In this document: in pieces, positions 1 to 9,470 of the stretch
How positions within the stretch are numbered: the stretch's first letter is position 1
How the letters are laid out: each line of letters begins with the position of its first letter
Assembly: GCA_937873655.1 (NCBI GenBank)
Contig: CALMYQ010000051.1
Coordinates: 1-64,000 of the forward strand
DNA from: an uncultured Lewinella sp.
GTDB taxonomy: Bacteria; Bacteroidota; Bacteroidia; Chitinophagales; Saprospiraceae
Length of the DNA stretch: 64,000 nucleotides
Direction: 5' to 3'
Made by a program: the position numbers and the translations under genes
Notes under the pieces: generated by a model
Databases searched by the model: none
The model's input: the letters and a program-made list of their open reading frames with translations, nothing else
What the model was told of the DNA's origin: nothing

Positions 1-41
1 AATATTTTCGATTTTTCTTGGATCGAAACACAATACCTTAC

Positions 42-157
42 GACTTACGACTTACAACTTACAACTTATGACTTACGACTTACAACTTATGACTTACAAC
101 TTATGACTTACAACTTACAACTTATGACTTACGACTTACAACTTACGACTTACAACT
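42..157. repeat. Heptanucleotide tandem array, about 16 copies
   Basis: Seen directly: an uninterrupted run of 7-bp units of the form RACTTAY (GACTTAC, AACTTAC, AACTTAT), about 16.5 copies. It ends 7 bp before a TAnnTTTG -7 element, so the last copies occupy the -33 region of the oxygenase gene. There are no spacers, so it is not a CRISPR array. Other arrays with the same period but different units occur in this window. Confidence 0.95.
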
Positions 158-164
158 AATTTCC

Positions 165-172
165 TAAATTTG
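165..172 (+). promoter_or_regulatory. Bacteroidota -7 element (TAAATTTG) of the 2OG oxygenase gene
   Basis: Exact match to TAnnTTTG, 26 bp upstream of the ATG at 199. No TTTG-like -33 box is visible; that position lies inside the heptamer array. Confidence 0.55.
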
Positions 173-198
173 CGCTCCAAAATAAACCATCAGCCTTT

Positions 199-1032
199 AT
201 GGACTTTTTAAAAACCTCTGTACAGGAATTCATCGAATTGGGATCCGAAAAACACCAGGAATATGCACAGGCCAATCCGTTTCCCAACATTTATTTCGAT
301 GATTTCTTTAACCCCGACGCGCTTAGAGAAGTCCTTGCCGAATTCCCTGAATTGGGGGATAAACCGGGAGATATTCACTATGCCAACCCCAACGAATCGA
401 AATACGCCTCCAAGGGCGAATCGAGATTTGGCCCGAAAACGCTTGAATTTGCGCATTTTCTCAATTCGGAACCCTTTCTGGAGTTTCTTCAAAACCTGAC
501 CGGCATCAAGGAAACCCTTATCCCGGATCCGTATTTTGAGGGCGGCGGATTTCACCAGATCAAACCGGGCGGTTTCCTGAAGCTGCACGTGGATTTCCAC
601 CGGCACCGGCGGATGAACCTCGACCGGCGGATCAATGTGCTGGTTTACCTGAATGAGAACTGGCAGGACGAATGGGGCGGCCATTTTGAGCTCTGGGAGC
701 GCGACAAGAGCCGCAGCGTGGTCAGGATTGCTCCCTATTTCAACAGGATGGCTATTTTCTCCACTACGGATTATTCCTGGCACGGTCATCCGGACCCCCT
801 GAACTGCCCGCCCGAACGGAGCCGCCGTTCGCTGGCCACCTATTATTATACCAACGGCCGCCCGGCGGATGAGATCAGCGAAGCGAACCGCAAGCGGATC
901 ACCACCACCTTTATGGCCAGAAAAGGGCAGGATTCTGCTTCCATGACCTTTTTCAACGGCGCGGTAAACCTGGCAAACGACTTGTTGCCGCCGCTGCTGG
1001 TCAGGACCATTAAAAAATTCCGGAATAAATAA
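199..1032 (+). CDS. 2OG-Fe(II) oxygenase (prolyl 4-hydroxylase-like)
   Basis: A 277-residue cytoplasmic protein (no signal peptide) with the double-stranded beta-helix dioxygenase layout. The metal-binding facial triad is visible as H130-x-D132 (LHVDFH) and H195 or H197 in the WHGHP segment. Arginines 209/210 in the RRSLATYYY strand are suitable for binding the 2-oxoglutarate 5-carboxylate. Family members hydroxylate prolyl or other side chains or small molecules using O2 and 2-oxoglutarate; the substrate cannot be told here. The ATG follows a -7 element by 26 bp and the heptamer array lies just upstream. The gene ends 8 bp from the convergent histidine kinase gene, so it is probably monocistronic. 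Fold is confident, substrate unknown. Confidence 0.85.
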   Translation: MDFLKTSVQEFIELGSEKHQEYAQANPFPNIYFDDFFNPDALREVLAEFPELGDKPGDIHYANPNESKYASKGESRFGPKTLEFAHFLNSEPFLEFLQNLTGIKETLIPDPYFEGGGFHQIKPGGFLKLHVDFHRHRRMNLDRRINVLVYLNENWQDEWGGHFELWERDKSRSVVRIAPYFNRMAIFSTTDYSWHGHPDPLNCPPERSRRSLATYYYTNGRPADEISEANRKRITTTFMARKGQDSASMTFFNGAVNLANDLLPPLLVRTIKKFRNK

Positions 1033-1040
1033 GGCGAGCG

Positions 1041-2264
1041 CTAGTTCACGTTGACGGGCTTTTCCTGGACGGGCGCCGTAACGGCCTGATGGGCGGATGC
1101 CGGGCTTTTGGGAAGCCGGATGGTGAAGGTCGTCCCTTCATTGGGCACGGACCGTTTGACAAAGATCTTGCCCAGGTGGTATTCTTCGATGATCCGCTTG
1201 GCCAGGCTCAAGCCCAGGCCCCAACCCCGTTTTTTGGTGGTAAAGCCGGGTTGGAAGACCGTTTTGAACTTATTCGGCGGGATACCCTTGCCCGTATCGG
1301 TGATGTCGATATAGACCGATGAGGCGTCCTCGTAGATTTCAGCGGAGATGCATCCCTTGCCGTCCATGGCATCCAGGGCATTGCGCAGTAGGTTTTCAAC
1401 CACCCAGTCGAAGAGCGGTGCATTGATATGGACGTTGAGTTTGCCCGCATGCTGATCGGGAAAGTCGAAGACAACCTTTCTGGAGGCCCGCTTTTCCATG
1501 TACCTGGCGCACTTGGCCAGCTCTTCGTAGATATTGGTCTGAGCCAGGACCGGCGCCGAACCGATCTTGGAGAACCTTTCGGCGATCAATTCCAGCCTGT
1601 TGACATCATTGCGCAGCTCCATAACGACCTCCTGGACTTCGGGGTCGCCCTCCTTGGCCAGGTTGAGGTGCTCCAGCCAGGCGATGATGGCCGATATTGG
1701 GGTGCCGAGCTGGTGGGCGGTCTCCTTGGCCATACCGACCCAAACGCGGTTCTGCTCTGCCCGCCTGGCGGCATTGACACCCAGATAGCCGAACAGGATA
1801 AAAGCGGCAATGAGCATGAACTGTACAAGCGGGAAGTACCGCAACTGGGTGAGCAACCTTGACTCCTTGTAGTAGACAAACGCGCCGTAACTCTCGATGG
1901 GCTCAAAACCGGCGGCCTGGAGCTTGGCGACTTCCTTGGCGAGGTAGGGTTTATTGTTGTCCAGGTCAGGGCCGAAGTTGACGGCGTCAATGATCTTGCC
2001 GGCTTCGTCGGCGATGATAACGGGAATGGTGGTATTGCTGCTGATGATCTCCCAGTGGAGGCTGATATCTTCGTACTCTTCGTCTTCTTCGTTGAAGTCG
2101 TTGACTTCCAGCATCGCTTTTACCCAGATATCTACCTTTTTGCGTTCTTCATCGGCAAGGCGGCCGGCAAGGCGGTTGGTATACACCATAGATATGACGA
2201 CAATCAGGGCGCCGAAAATCGCCAGGTACAGCTTCCACCTTATTTTACGAGTATAGTCGCTCAT
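1041..2264 (-). CDS. Membrane sensor histidine kinase
   Basis: A 407-residue two-component sensor. TM1 lies at about residues 11-30, a roughly 110-residue extracytoplasmic sensor loop follows, and TM2 is at about 144-163. The H-box is AKETAHQLGTP with phospho-acceptor H184. The ATP-binding domain shows the N-box (NLLRNALDAM, 291-300), G1 (DTGKG, 323-327) and G2 (GWGLGLSLA, 347-355). The loop carries a PAS-like stretch around 72-100. No response regulator lies beside it, so it is an orphan kinase whose partner is encoded elsewhere. It is convergent with the oxygenase gene and divergent from the NTF2-like gene. The signal sensed is unknown. Confidence 0.93.
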   Translation of the reverse strand: MSDYTRKIRWKLYLAIFGALIVVISMVYTNRLAGRLADEERKKVDIWVKAMLEVNDFNEEDEEYEDISLHWEIISSNTTIPVIIADEAGKIIDAVNFGPDLDNNKPYLAKEVAKLQAAGFEPIESYGAFVYYKESRLLTQLRYFPLVQFMLIAAFILFGYLGVNAARRAEQNRVWVGMAKETAHQLGTPISAIIAWLEHLNLAKEGDPEVQEVVMELRNDVNRLELIAERFSKIGSAPVLAQTNIYEELAKCARYMEKRASRKVVFDFPDQHAGKLNVHINAPLFDWVVENLLRNALDAMDGKGCISAEIYEDASSVYIDITDTGKGIPPNKFKTVFQPGFTTKKRGWGLGLSLAKRIIEEYHLGKIFVKRSVPNEGTTFTIRLPKSPASAHQAVTAPVQEKPVNVN

Positions 2265-2344
2265 GTACGTGTTGAACCGCTATGCAATAATAACACAAAA
2301 TTGCTAACTCCAATTGTATTACCTTTACCTGAAATGTGAAAAAG

Positions 2345-2824
2345 ATGAAAAAAAGATGTTCACCCGCTGTATTCTTTTTCGTTTTTCTCCTCGCCCCTGC
2401 ATTTTCCAACGCGCAGCAGACTGATGACGACCGGCAGGCGGTCATCGCTGCGATCCAGACCTTGTTTGACGGCATGCGCGCTTCCGACAGCGTCATGGTG
2501 CGATCGGCGTTTTATCCCGATGCCCGCCTTTGCACGACCTTCACCGACAAGGAAGGCAACCCGCAGGTCAGGGAATCGCCGGTCAGCCGGTTCATTACCC
2601 AGGTAGGTACTAAATACGAATTTATCCTGGATGAACGGATCTGGAGCTATGAGGTGCGCATTGACGGGAACCTGGCCAGCGTTTGGACGGAATACACCTT
2701 CTTCCGCGGCGACCAGATGAGCCATTGCGGGGTAAATGCCTTCCAAATGGTCCGGACCGCCGACGGCTGGAAGATCCTCAACATAACCGATACCCGCAGC
2801 ACGACGGATTGCCGTACCGAGTAG
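2345..2824 (+). CDS. Secreted NTF2-like (SnoaL/DUF4440-type) protein
   Basis: About 159 residues. A signal peptide (MKKRCSPAVFFFVFLLAPAFSNAQ) precedes a domain resembling the NTF2/SnoaL fold: an N-terminal helix rich in DDRQAVIAAI, a central FYPDARLCTTF segment and C-terminal strands ending in DGWKILNITDT, as in DUF4440 or lumazine-binding-like proteins. Such domains bind small ligands or act as minor enzymes; no catalytic residues can be assigned. A GTG at 2336 in the same frame would add three residues; the ATG at 2345 gives the more regular signal peptide and is preferred. It stands alone, divergent from the histidine kinase. Confidence 0.75.
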   Translation: MKKRCSPAVFFFVFLLAPAFSNAQQTDDDRQAVIAAIQTLFDGMRASDSVMVRSAFYPDARLCTTFTDKEGNPQVRESPVSRFITQVGTKYEFILDERIWSYEVRIDGNLASVWTEYTFFRGDQMSHCGVNAFQMVRTADGWKILNITDTRSTTDCRTE

Positions 2825-3188
2825 GCCGGCAAAGAACCTCCTGGGGTTTTTAAATGTCGCTTTGATTGCATTTTTTTTATCCTTCTCCCAGGCAATAGGG
2901 GAGGGCCGGCTTTCCTGTGTCCATCCTAATGTAAAAAGTTAAAATTTGGGGTTCAACCAACGCGCTGACGTTTTTTTCGTCTTAAATGCAACACCCGAAT
3001 CAACATCCGCACCTGAGCGGCCTGCCGGCAGGCATCCGGTAAAGCGCCGCTAGATCAAATGAGGTTATTCATGGTAAAATCCGACCGGTCGGCCGCAACT
3101 GACCGGAAGGGGAACCTGTTGTCCGAACGCGCCGGTCAGCAGCTATAAGGAGAATAATCCATTTTAATAAATCCTAAAATCACCTACC
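2825..3188. other. Intergenic region, no gene recognised
   Basis: This 364-bp stretch holds T-rich segments, a small GACCGGTC palindrome near 3080, and no convincing promoter, RNA or open frame. Its 3' end should contain the promoter of the 192-residue exported protein, but no TAnnTTTG box is evident. Confidence 0.5.
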
Positions 3189-3767
3189 ATGCTCAGGTTA
3201 ACGTTCTGCTCTCTGACCCTTGCGCTTTTGTGTTTTTCCATTGCAGGCTCTGCTCAATGCAGAAAAGAAAAAAAAGAGTACGCCTGGGAGCTTTCCTGCG
3301 GCGCCGGCGCGCTCCCGATTTTTTTAAAGGACCGTACCCAAACGCTCTTTCCCCCCGTACGGATCACCGCAGAAAGAAAGGCATCCCGGGTTTTATCAGC
3401 CGGAATATACGCCGGTTATTCTGTTGCCGATTCGGAAAAGCCGGCTCCCGGCACCGAGCAAATGGTACATTTCAGGCATAAATACCTGACCGCGGGCCTG
3501 CGGCTTTCCGCACACGTCAACCCCAGGCCCGAACCCTGGGATGTTTACGGCGGCTTTGTGGCCGGCTGGTCGCAGAACAGGACCCGCACCATGTCCGGCG
3601 ATCCGGAATGGTTTGTTCTGCACAAAGGGTTGAAGCCGGTAAGAAACGGCATTCATCTGTCCGGGTTCATGGGCGCGCGGTATGCCCTGGGCGAACGGCT
3701 CGGATTGTTCGCGGAAGTCGGCTGGTGCGTTTCCCTGCTCTCCGTCGGATTGAGCTTCCGGGTATAG
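3189..3767 (+). CDS. Hypothetical exported beta-barrel-like protein
   Basis: A 192-residue protein with a clear signal peptide ending near SIAGSAQ (residue 22). The mature part has alternating polar/hydrophobic strands with glycines and aromatics (AGIYAGYS, LTAGLRLS, VYGGFVAGW, LSGFMGARYAL) and ends in hydrophobic SVGLSFRV, as in small outer-membrane beta-barrels of the Bacteroidota. I do not recognise a specific family. A perfect 10-bp inverted repeat lies 23 bp after the stop. Probably an outer-membrane protein of unknown function. Confidence 0.65.
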   Translation: MLRLTFCSLTLALLCFSIAGSAQCRKEKKEYAWELSCGAGALPIFLKDRTQTLFPPVRITAERKASRVLSAGIYAGYSVADSEKPAPGTEQMVHFRHKYLTAGLRLSAHVNPRPEPWDVYGGFVAGWSQNRTRTMSGDPEWFVLHKGLKPVRNGIHLSGFMGARYALGERLGLFAEVGWCVSLLSVGLSFRV

Positions 3768-3790
3768 CCGGTTTAACAAAACGTTGACGG

Positions 3791-3813
3791 CCGGAACGGA
3801 AAATCCGTTCCGG
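3791..3813 (+). terminator. Strong hairpin after the barrel-like gene (possible terminator)
   Basis: A perfect 10-bp inverted repeat (CCGGAACGGA / TCCGTTCCGG) with an AAA loop, 23 bp past the stop codon. No T-tract follows, so it may be a stabilising hairpin rather than an intrinsic terminator. Confidence 0.45.
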
Positions 3814-4292
3814 CGCCGTTCAATGCATTACAAATGATGAAAAAAATGCATAAATCCGCGCGGCCGGGAAACATTTTTTTTCGAAATCCGTATAAATTTT
3901 AAAATGGCAATATCCAGCCCGGAAAAGTAACTATCACAAAAACTCACCCTGAATAGAAAGCACTAAAAAATAGTAAAAAGGGCTCCGTTTGTCTGGTTCA
4001 CTCAATCGTTTTGTATTAAAATCGAGGGTAATTGGTATAATTCTGTTAGGAAACGGTAATGTTTTCCAAAAAGTGAGTATTATTGCAACTTGAAAGAGCG
4101 ACCGGTTTTACTCTCGCCGATGCCATTTTTTTGTCCCTTACATTAACGAGTTTTCATTCCTAACGATTAATTGATTGGTCAGTGGTTCAAAATTCTTGAT
4201 GGTCCTGGTACGTTAACCGGTTAGGAGAGAACTACATTACACACCACTACGCCTGGGATCCTTGCACTTTCCAGGCGGAAAAATTAATTACT
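3814..4292. other. AT-rich intergenic region upstream of the BNR protein
   Basis: About 480 bp, clearly more AT-rich than the flanking genes, without a credible ORF. It must hold the promoter of the 1055-residue BNR protein, but I see no exact TAnnTTTG element. Confidence 0.5.
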
Positions 4293-7200
4293 ATGAGACG
4301 GCAATGCTGTCGATGGCTCTTAATTTTTGTGTTTTTAGGGAGCGCTTATTCGGATTGGGGGCAAATGGCATCTATCTTGTCATCCAACCGGATGAGGAAT
4401 TTCTTTTTCGAACAAACACAGTACCTGGGATTAACCTGGCGCAATATCGGCCCTTACCGGGGCGGCCGGTGCGCAGCCGTCAGCGGATCACCCAGAGATC
4501 CACTCCTCTACTACATGGGAACCAGCGGTGGAGGCGTCTGGAAAACGCAGGACGGCGGCATCACCTGGAATAATGTTTCCGACGGATTTTTTCGCACCTC
4601 TTCGGTCGGCGCCATTGCGGTGTCTGACCGCGACCCCAATATCGTATATGTAGGCACGGGCGAACACCCTGTGCGCGGGGTGATGACCAGCCCCGGCGAC
4701 GGCGTATACAAATCCCTCAACGGCGGCCAGACCTGGTCTTACCTCGGGCTGCCGGATTCCCGCCACATCTCCGCCATCCGCATTCATCCGGATAATCCGG
4801 ACCTCGTTTACGTGGCCGTTCAGGGCGCGCTGTACAGCCCCTGTGAAGACCGGGGCGTTTATAAAAGCGATGACGGCGGCAAAACCTGGTCCAAGATCCT
4901 TTACATCAACCCGACCACCGGCGCCAGCGACCTGAGCATGGACCTGAATAACCCCAGAGTGCTCTACGCCGGTATGTGGGACCATATGCGCACGCCATGG
5001 GACATACGAAGCGGCGGCCCCGGTTCGGGCCTGTACCGGTCGACCGACGGCGGCGAAAACTGGGAACGGATGACCTCCGGCCTGCCCGCTTCCATGGGTA
5101 AGGTCGCCGTTGATATTTCAAGAGCCAACTCCAGGATCATCTACGCCAATATCGAAGCGGCGGAAGGCGGCGTTTTCAGGTCTGAAGACGGCGGGCAGTC
5201 CTGGCAACAAACCAGCAATGACCGGAATACGGTTTCCCGCGCCTGGTATTTCACCAAGATCGTGGCCGACCCCAGGGACCCCGAAACAGTTTATGTGCTG
5301 AACGCACCTTTCCTCAAGTCGATCGACGGCGGGCGAACCTTCCGGGAAATAGCCGTAGCCCATTATGATCAACACGATCTGTGGATCAATCCGGACCGGC
5401 CGGAAATCCTGGCTCTGGCCAACGACGGCGGAAGCTGCATTTCCTTCAACAACGGCCTGAGCTGGAGCACCCAATACAACCAGCCTACCGGACAGTTTTA
5501 CCGGGTGATCGCTGACAACAGGGCGCCCTACTTCATTTATGGCGGGCAACAGGACTACGGCAGCCTGGCCATACCCAGCCGCACCAACAGGCCCTGGATC
5601 GACGGCCAGGACTGGTATCAGGTGGCCGGCGGCGAAAGCGCATTCATCGCTTTTGATTCCGACGACCCCCGGCTGATCTACGGCACCAATTATCAGGGAG
5701 CTATTTCTGTATTTGACCAGAAAACAGGCTCCAACAAAGATATCATGGCCTATCCTTCCATCGGAGTGGCGAGCCTCCCGAAGGATCAGAAGTATCGTTT
5801 CAACTGGAATGCGCCGCTCATTACCTCGCCTCATGATCCCAAAGTTCTGTTCCACGGCGCAAACGTCATACTCAAATCTATCGACGGCGGCATGAGTTGG
5901 GAACCCATCAGTCCCGACCTGACCACCAATGACAAAACCAAACAAGGCCCCGGTGGAGGACCATTTACCAATGAAGGAGCCGGCGGCGAAAACTACAACA
6001 CCCTGACTTATATCGCCTGTTCGCCCCACGACCCGAACGTGATCTGGGCGGGCTCCGACGACGGCCTGCTGCATGTCACCAGGAACGGCGGCGCCAACTG
6101 GAAGCTGATCTTTCCGCCCAACCTGGGCGACGGCGCCATCAATTCGATCGAGGTATCCCCTCACCGGCCCGGTATGGCCGTTGTCGCTGCCAACAGGTAC
6201 AAATTAGGCGACCTCAGGCCCTATATCTTCGTGACCGACGATTACGGATCGCATTGGAAAACCATCGTGGAAGGCATCAAAGAAGAGGATTTTGCCCGGG
6301 TGGTCCGGGAAGATCCCATTCGGCCCGGTTTGTTGTATGCGGGTACGGAAGGCGGGCTTTATCTTTCACCCAATTACGGGGACAGCTGGTTTCCGTTTCA
6401 ACTGAATCTTCCCGTTTGCCCCATTACCGATATCTGTATCAGGGATAACGACCTGGTCGTGTCCACCGCAGGCCGGGGATTCTGGATACTGGATGATATC
6501 AGCAGCATTCAGCAAAGCGCCGGTGAACTGTTGAACGGACATGCCAGACTTTTCCAGCCCAAAACCGCCGTCCGGTGGGAAGCCGCTGCGGCTTGCGCAC
6601 CGTCTGTTCTGGCCGGCGCCAACCCGCTTCCGGGGGTCATCATTGATTATTACCTGCCGTTCTTCAAGGATTCCATCCATGTTTCTCTGGAGATCCTGGA
6701 CAGTTCCGGCAAACTTATGCGGCGGTATTCCAATTACAAGGCGGCGTCCTGCACGGCCTCGCTCAATCCGCTGATGCCCGCACGCACAGGCGTCAACCGC
6801 TTTAACTGGGACCTTCGGCGGGAACCCCTGGAGGCCTTCGATGGCGTTTACCTGCCCGGCGATCTGCAGGGCGGACTGGTCGCACCGGGTAAATACCTGA
6901 TCCGGTTGTGTCTGCCCAATGATACCCTGGTCAAAAATTGTACCATAATGCCGGACCCCAGGCTGGAAGCCGACCCCAAGGATTTTACCGACCAGGCCGC
7001 CTTGACCAGTTCCATAGAGGATAACCTGAGGGAATTGCATTTTGCCATCGGGACCATGAAAAATGTGCGGCGCCAGGTGGTGAACGTTCGCGAAAGCCTG
7101 GCCAAGACCAATGCCGGCATGGCGCTTGTCGGTCCGTGCGACCAGATTGTAGCTCATATCGATCATTGGCAGGATCAGCTGGTGCAAACCAAACAAAAAA

Positions 7201-7460
7201 CCTACCAGGACATCACCAATTATCCCAATAAACACGTCGCAGAATGGATCAACCTGCTGCGCAAAGCCGACAGCCACGATCCCAGGCTGACGGCCGGCGT
7301 CAGGAATCGTTACAAAGACCTTGCAGCAGGCCTCGAAGGTTACCGCGATGAAATGGATATCATTCTGAATGACGAGGTCGGCCGGTTCAATGAGCGGTAC
7401 CGCCAGGCGAATTTTCCGGCGGTGATCCTTCCGCCTGCCAGGGATGCCGATAAACCTTGA
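4293..7460 (+). CDS. Secreted BNR/Asp-box beta-propeller protein (VPS10/sortilin-like)
   Basis: A 1055-residue protein with an N-terminal signal peptide (to about residue 24). The conserved opening TWRNIGPYRGGR is typical of the large Bacteroidota family annotated as glycosyl hydrolase/VPS10-domain BNR proteins. At least seven Asp-box motifs (SxDGGxTW type: KTQDGGITW, KSDDGGKTW, RSTDGGENW, RSEDGGQSW, KSIDGGMSW) span roughly residues 80-700, indicating one or two beta-propellers. After about residue 740 comes an Ig-like segment (TGVNRFNWDLR) and a helical tail. No T9SS tail is present, unlike the other BNR protein at 28-31 kb. Sialidase-like catalytic residues cannot be identified, so a binding or scaffold role is as likely as hydrolysis. 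Confidence 0.85.
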   Translation: MRRQCCRWLLIFVFLGSAYSDWGQMASILSSNRMRNFFFEQTQYLGLTWRNIGPYRGGRCAAVSGSPRDPLLYYMGTSGGGVWKTQDGGITWNNVSDGFFRTSSVGAIAVSDRDPNIVYVGTGEHPVRGVMTSPGDGVYKSLNGGQTWSYLGLPDSRHISAIRIHPDNPDLVYVAVQGALYSPCEDRGVYKSDDGGKTWSKILYINPTTGASDLSMDLNNPRVLYAGMWDHMRTPWDIRSGGPGSGLYRSTDGGENWERMTSGLPASMGKVAVDISRANSRIIYANIEAAEGGVFRSEDGGQSWQQTSNDRNTVSRAWYFTKIVADPRDPETVYVLNAPFLKSIDGGRTFREIAVAHYDQHDLWINPDRPEILALANDGGSCISFNNGLSWSTQYNQPTGQFYRVIADNRAPYFIYGGQQDYGSLAIPSRTNRPWIDGQDWYQVAGGESAFIAFDSDDPRLIYGTNYQGAISVFDQKTGSNKDIMAYPSIGVASLPKDQKYRFNWNAPLITSPHDPKVLFHGANVILKSIDGGMSWEPISPDLTTNDKTKQGPGGGPFTNEGAGGENYNTLTYIACSPHDPNVIWAGSDDGLLHVTRNGGANWKLIFPPNLGDGAINSIEVSPHRPGMAVVAANRYKLGDLRPYIFVTDDYGSHWKTIVEGIKEEDFARVVREDPIRPGLLYAGTEGGLYLSPNYGDSWFPFQLNLPVCPITDICIRDNDLVVSTAGRGFWILDDISSIQQSAGELLNGHARLFQPKTAVRWEAAAACAPSVLAGANPLPGVIIDYYLPFFKDSIHVSLEILDSSGKLMRRYSNYKAASCTASLNPLMPARTGVNRFNWDLRREPLEAFDGVYLPGDLQGGLVAPGKYLIRLCLPNDTLVKNCTIMPDPRLEADPKDFTDQAALTSSIEDNLRELHFAIGTMKNVRRQVVNVRESLAKTNAGMALVGPCDQIVAHIDHWQDQLVQTKQKTYQDITNYPNKHVAEWINLLRKADSHDPRLTAGVRNRYKDLAAGLEGYRDEMDIILNDEVGRFNERYRQANFPAVILPPARDADKP

Positions 7461-7560
7461 GCGGCTGAAATTCGCTGCGGTCAAACCAAAAGGGGGGCGT
7501 ACCTGTTTATAGTGCTCCGGAAAGGTCTTCCGGGAAGCCCTGTACAGTAAAAACCTTTCT

Positions 7561-9387
7561 ATGAGTTATCGCAGTTTGCGGGAATGCGCCAATGACCTGG
7601 AAAAGCACGGCCGGCTCGTCAGGATCCGCACAGAAGTCGATCCTGATCTGGAAATGGCCGAAATCCACAGGCGGATTTTTGACGCCGGCGGTCCGGCCAT
7701 TTTGTTTGAACGGGTAAAAGGCAGCCCCTTTCAGGCGATATCCAACCTGTACGGCACCTTCGGGCGCACCGAGTTCATCTTTCGCCACACTCTGGAAAAA
7801 GTCAGGAAAGTGATTGAGCTGAAAGCCGATCCATCCCGCTTTTTCAGGCAGCCATTCCGGTATGCGAGCGCTCCGCTCACGGCTGTTTCGGCCTTACCCA
7901 TGAAAAACATAGGGCCTGTTCCCGTACTTTACGGCCGGACAACCGTCAGCCGGTTGCCGCAGATCAAATCATGGCCGATGGATGGGGGCGCGTTCGTTAC
8001 CCTTCCGCAGGTGATGACCCTGCCGCCCGGGGTCAGCAGCATGATGCAGAGCAACCTGGGCATGTACAGGGTCCAGCTTTCCGGGAATGATTATGTACCG
8101 GACGCGGAGATCGGCATGCACTACCAGTTGCACCGAGGCATCGGCATACACCAGTCCATGCACATGGCCGCGGATGTACCCTTCCGGTGTTCGATTTTCG
8201 TGGGGGGGCCGCCGTCCCATGCCTTTTCCGCCATCATGCCGCTCCCGGAAGGCATCAGCGAGCTTATCTTTGCCGGTATGCTGGTGGGCCGTCGCTTCCC
8301 CTATGCCAGAAAAAATGGCCATTTATTGTCCGCCGATGCCGATTTTGTCATTACGGGTACCATCCGGAAGTCCGGGAAAAAACCGGAAGGGCCGTTTGGC
8401 GATCACCTGGGATATTACAGCCTGGCCCACGATTTTCCGGTCATGGAGGTGGAACAGGTTTATCACCGGCGCGACCCCCTCTGGCACTTCACCGTAGTGG
8501 GACGCCCACCCCAGGAAGATTCCAGTTTCGGCTACCTGATCCATCAATTGGTCAGGTTGCTGACCCCGCAGGAATTTCCCGGCGTGAAAGAGATCAACGC
8601 GGTAGACGCCGCAGGGGTTCACCCGCTTCTGCTGGCCGTCGGCAGCGAACGATATATGCCGTTCAGGGAACATGACGGCCCGGAAGAGATACTCACCCAG
8701 GCCAATCGCATTCTGGGGACCGGGCAGACCTCGCTGGCCAAATTCCTGATCATAGCCGCTGATTCCCACGGGGTTTCGGCCAAGGATATTCCCGGTTTTT
8801 TTCAGCATGTGCTCGAAAGGGTTGACTGGATGCGCGACCTCCATTTCCAGACCAGGACGACGATCGATACCCTGGATTACTCGGGTTCGGGCTGGAACGA
8901 AGGGAGCAAGGTGGTCATTGCCTGCGCCGGCGCCCCGAAAAGGACGCTGGCACACGAATTGCCCGGCAACCTGACCCTGCCCGAAGGGTTTTCGGCGCCG
9001 AAACTCGCCCTGCCCGGTGCGCTGATCGTCAGGGGGCCGAAATTCACAATGGAAAGCGGGTATGCAGCCCCTCCCATGCTGGCGGCCCATTTCGAACAGT
9101 TCCAACCCGAAGGAATTCCCTTGGTTGTTATTGCCGACGACAGCGATTTCACCGCTGCCGGCCTGAACAACTTTCTGTGGGTGACCTTTACCCGCGCCAA
9201 CCCCTCGCACGACCTGTACGGCTCGGCTGCCTCTGTGGTCCACAAACACTGGGGTTGCGCAGGCCCGCTGCTGATTGACGCCAGGATAAAACCACACCAT
9301 GCGCCGCCCTTGGAAACTGATCCGGCCATAAGTAAAAAAATTGACCGGCTTTTTGGGCCCGGCGGGGAACTTCACGGGCTCGACTGA
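7561..9387 (+). CDS. UbiD-family decarboxylase
   Basis: A 608-residue prenylated-FMN-dependent (de)carboxylase. The N-terminal MSYRSLRECANDLEKHGRLVRI opening and the EGPFGDHLGYYS motif near residue 276 (conserved acidic residues near the prFMN) are typical of UbiD. It is longer than E. coli UbiD (about 497 residues), in the range often seen in the Bacteroidota. Since this phylum uses menaquinone, a role in menaquinone synthesis or another aromatic decarboxylation is likely, but the substrate is not determined. No UbiX (prFMN synthase) lies nearby. The gene is isolated from the BNR gene by 100 bp and followed by the transferase-like pair with its own promoter. Confidence 0.88.
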   Translation: MSYRSLRECANDLEKHGRLVRIRTEVDPDLEMAEIHRRIFDAGGPAILFERVKGSPFQAISNLYGTFGRTEFIFRHTLEKVRKVIELKADPSRFFRQPFRYASAPLTAVSALPMKNIGPVPVLYGRTTVSRLPQIKSWPMDGGAFVTLPQVMTLPPGVSSMMQSNLGMYRVQLSGNDYVPDAEIGMHYQLHRGIGIHQSMHMAADVPFRCSIFVGGPPSHAFSAIMPLPEGISELIFAGMLVGRRFPYARKNGHLLSADADFVITGTIRKSGKKPEGPFGDHLGYYSLAHDFPVMEVEQVYHRRDPLWHFTVVGRPPQEDSSFGYLIHQLVRLLTPQEFPGVKEINAVDAAGVHPLLLAVGSERYMPFREHDGPEEILTQANRILGTGQTSLAKFLIIAADSHGVSAKDIPGFFQHVLERVDWMRDLHFQTRTTIDTLDYSGSGWNEGSKVVIACAGAPKRTLAHELPGNLTLPEGFSAPKLALPGALIVRGPKFTMESGYAAPPMLAAHFEQFQPEGIPLVVIADDSDFTAAGLNNFLWVTFTRANPSHDLYGSAASVVHKHWGCAGPLLIDARIKPHHAPPLETDPAISKKIDRLFGPGGELHGLD

Positions 9388-9443
9388 TGTTTTTTAAACA
9401 AAAATTGATTCGTTTAAAATTTTTCCATCCTTTCATTTTAAAT

Positions 9444-9451
9444 TATCTTTG
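9444..9451 (+). promoter_or_regulatory. -7 element (TATCTTTG) of transferase-like gene 1
   Basis: Exact TAnnTTTG match 19 bp before the ATG at 9471. A TTTT stretch at 9421-9424 has a reasonable -33 spacing of 19 bp. Confidence 0.55.
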
Positions 9452-9470
9452 CAGCTAAACCCAGAGGGCT

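Noticed and set aside
42..157. CRISPR array
   Set aside because: Units are 7 bp and contiguous with no spacers, and no cas genes are in the window.
2336..2347. GTG start at 2336 for the NTF2-like protein
   Set aside because: The ATG at 2345 gives a cleaner signal peptide; the difference is three residues and cannot be settled from sequence.
5118..6164. A 348-codon minus-strand ORF within the BNR protein gene
   Set aside because: Shadow ORF opposite conserved Asp-box repeats.
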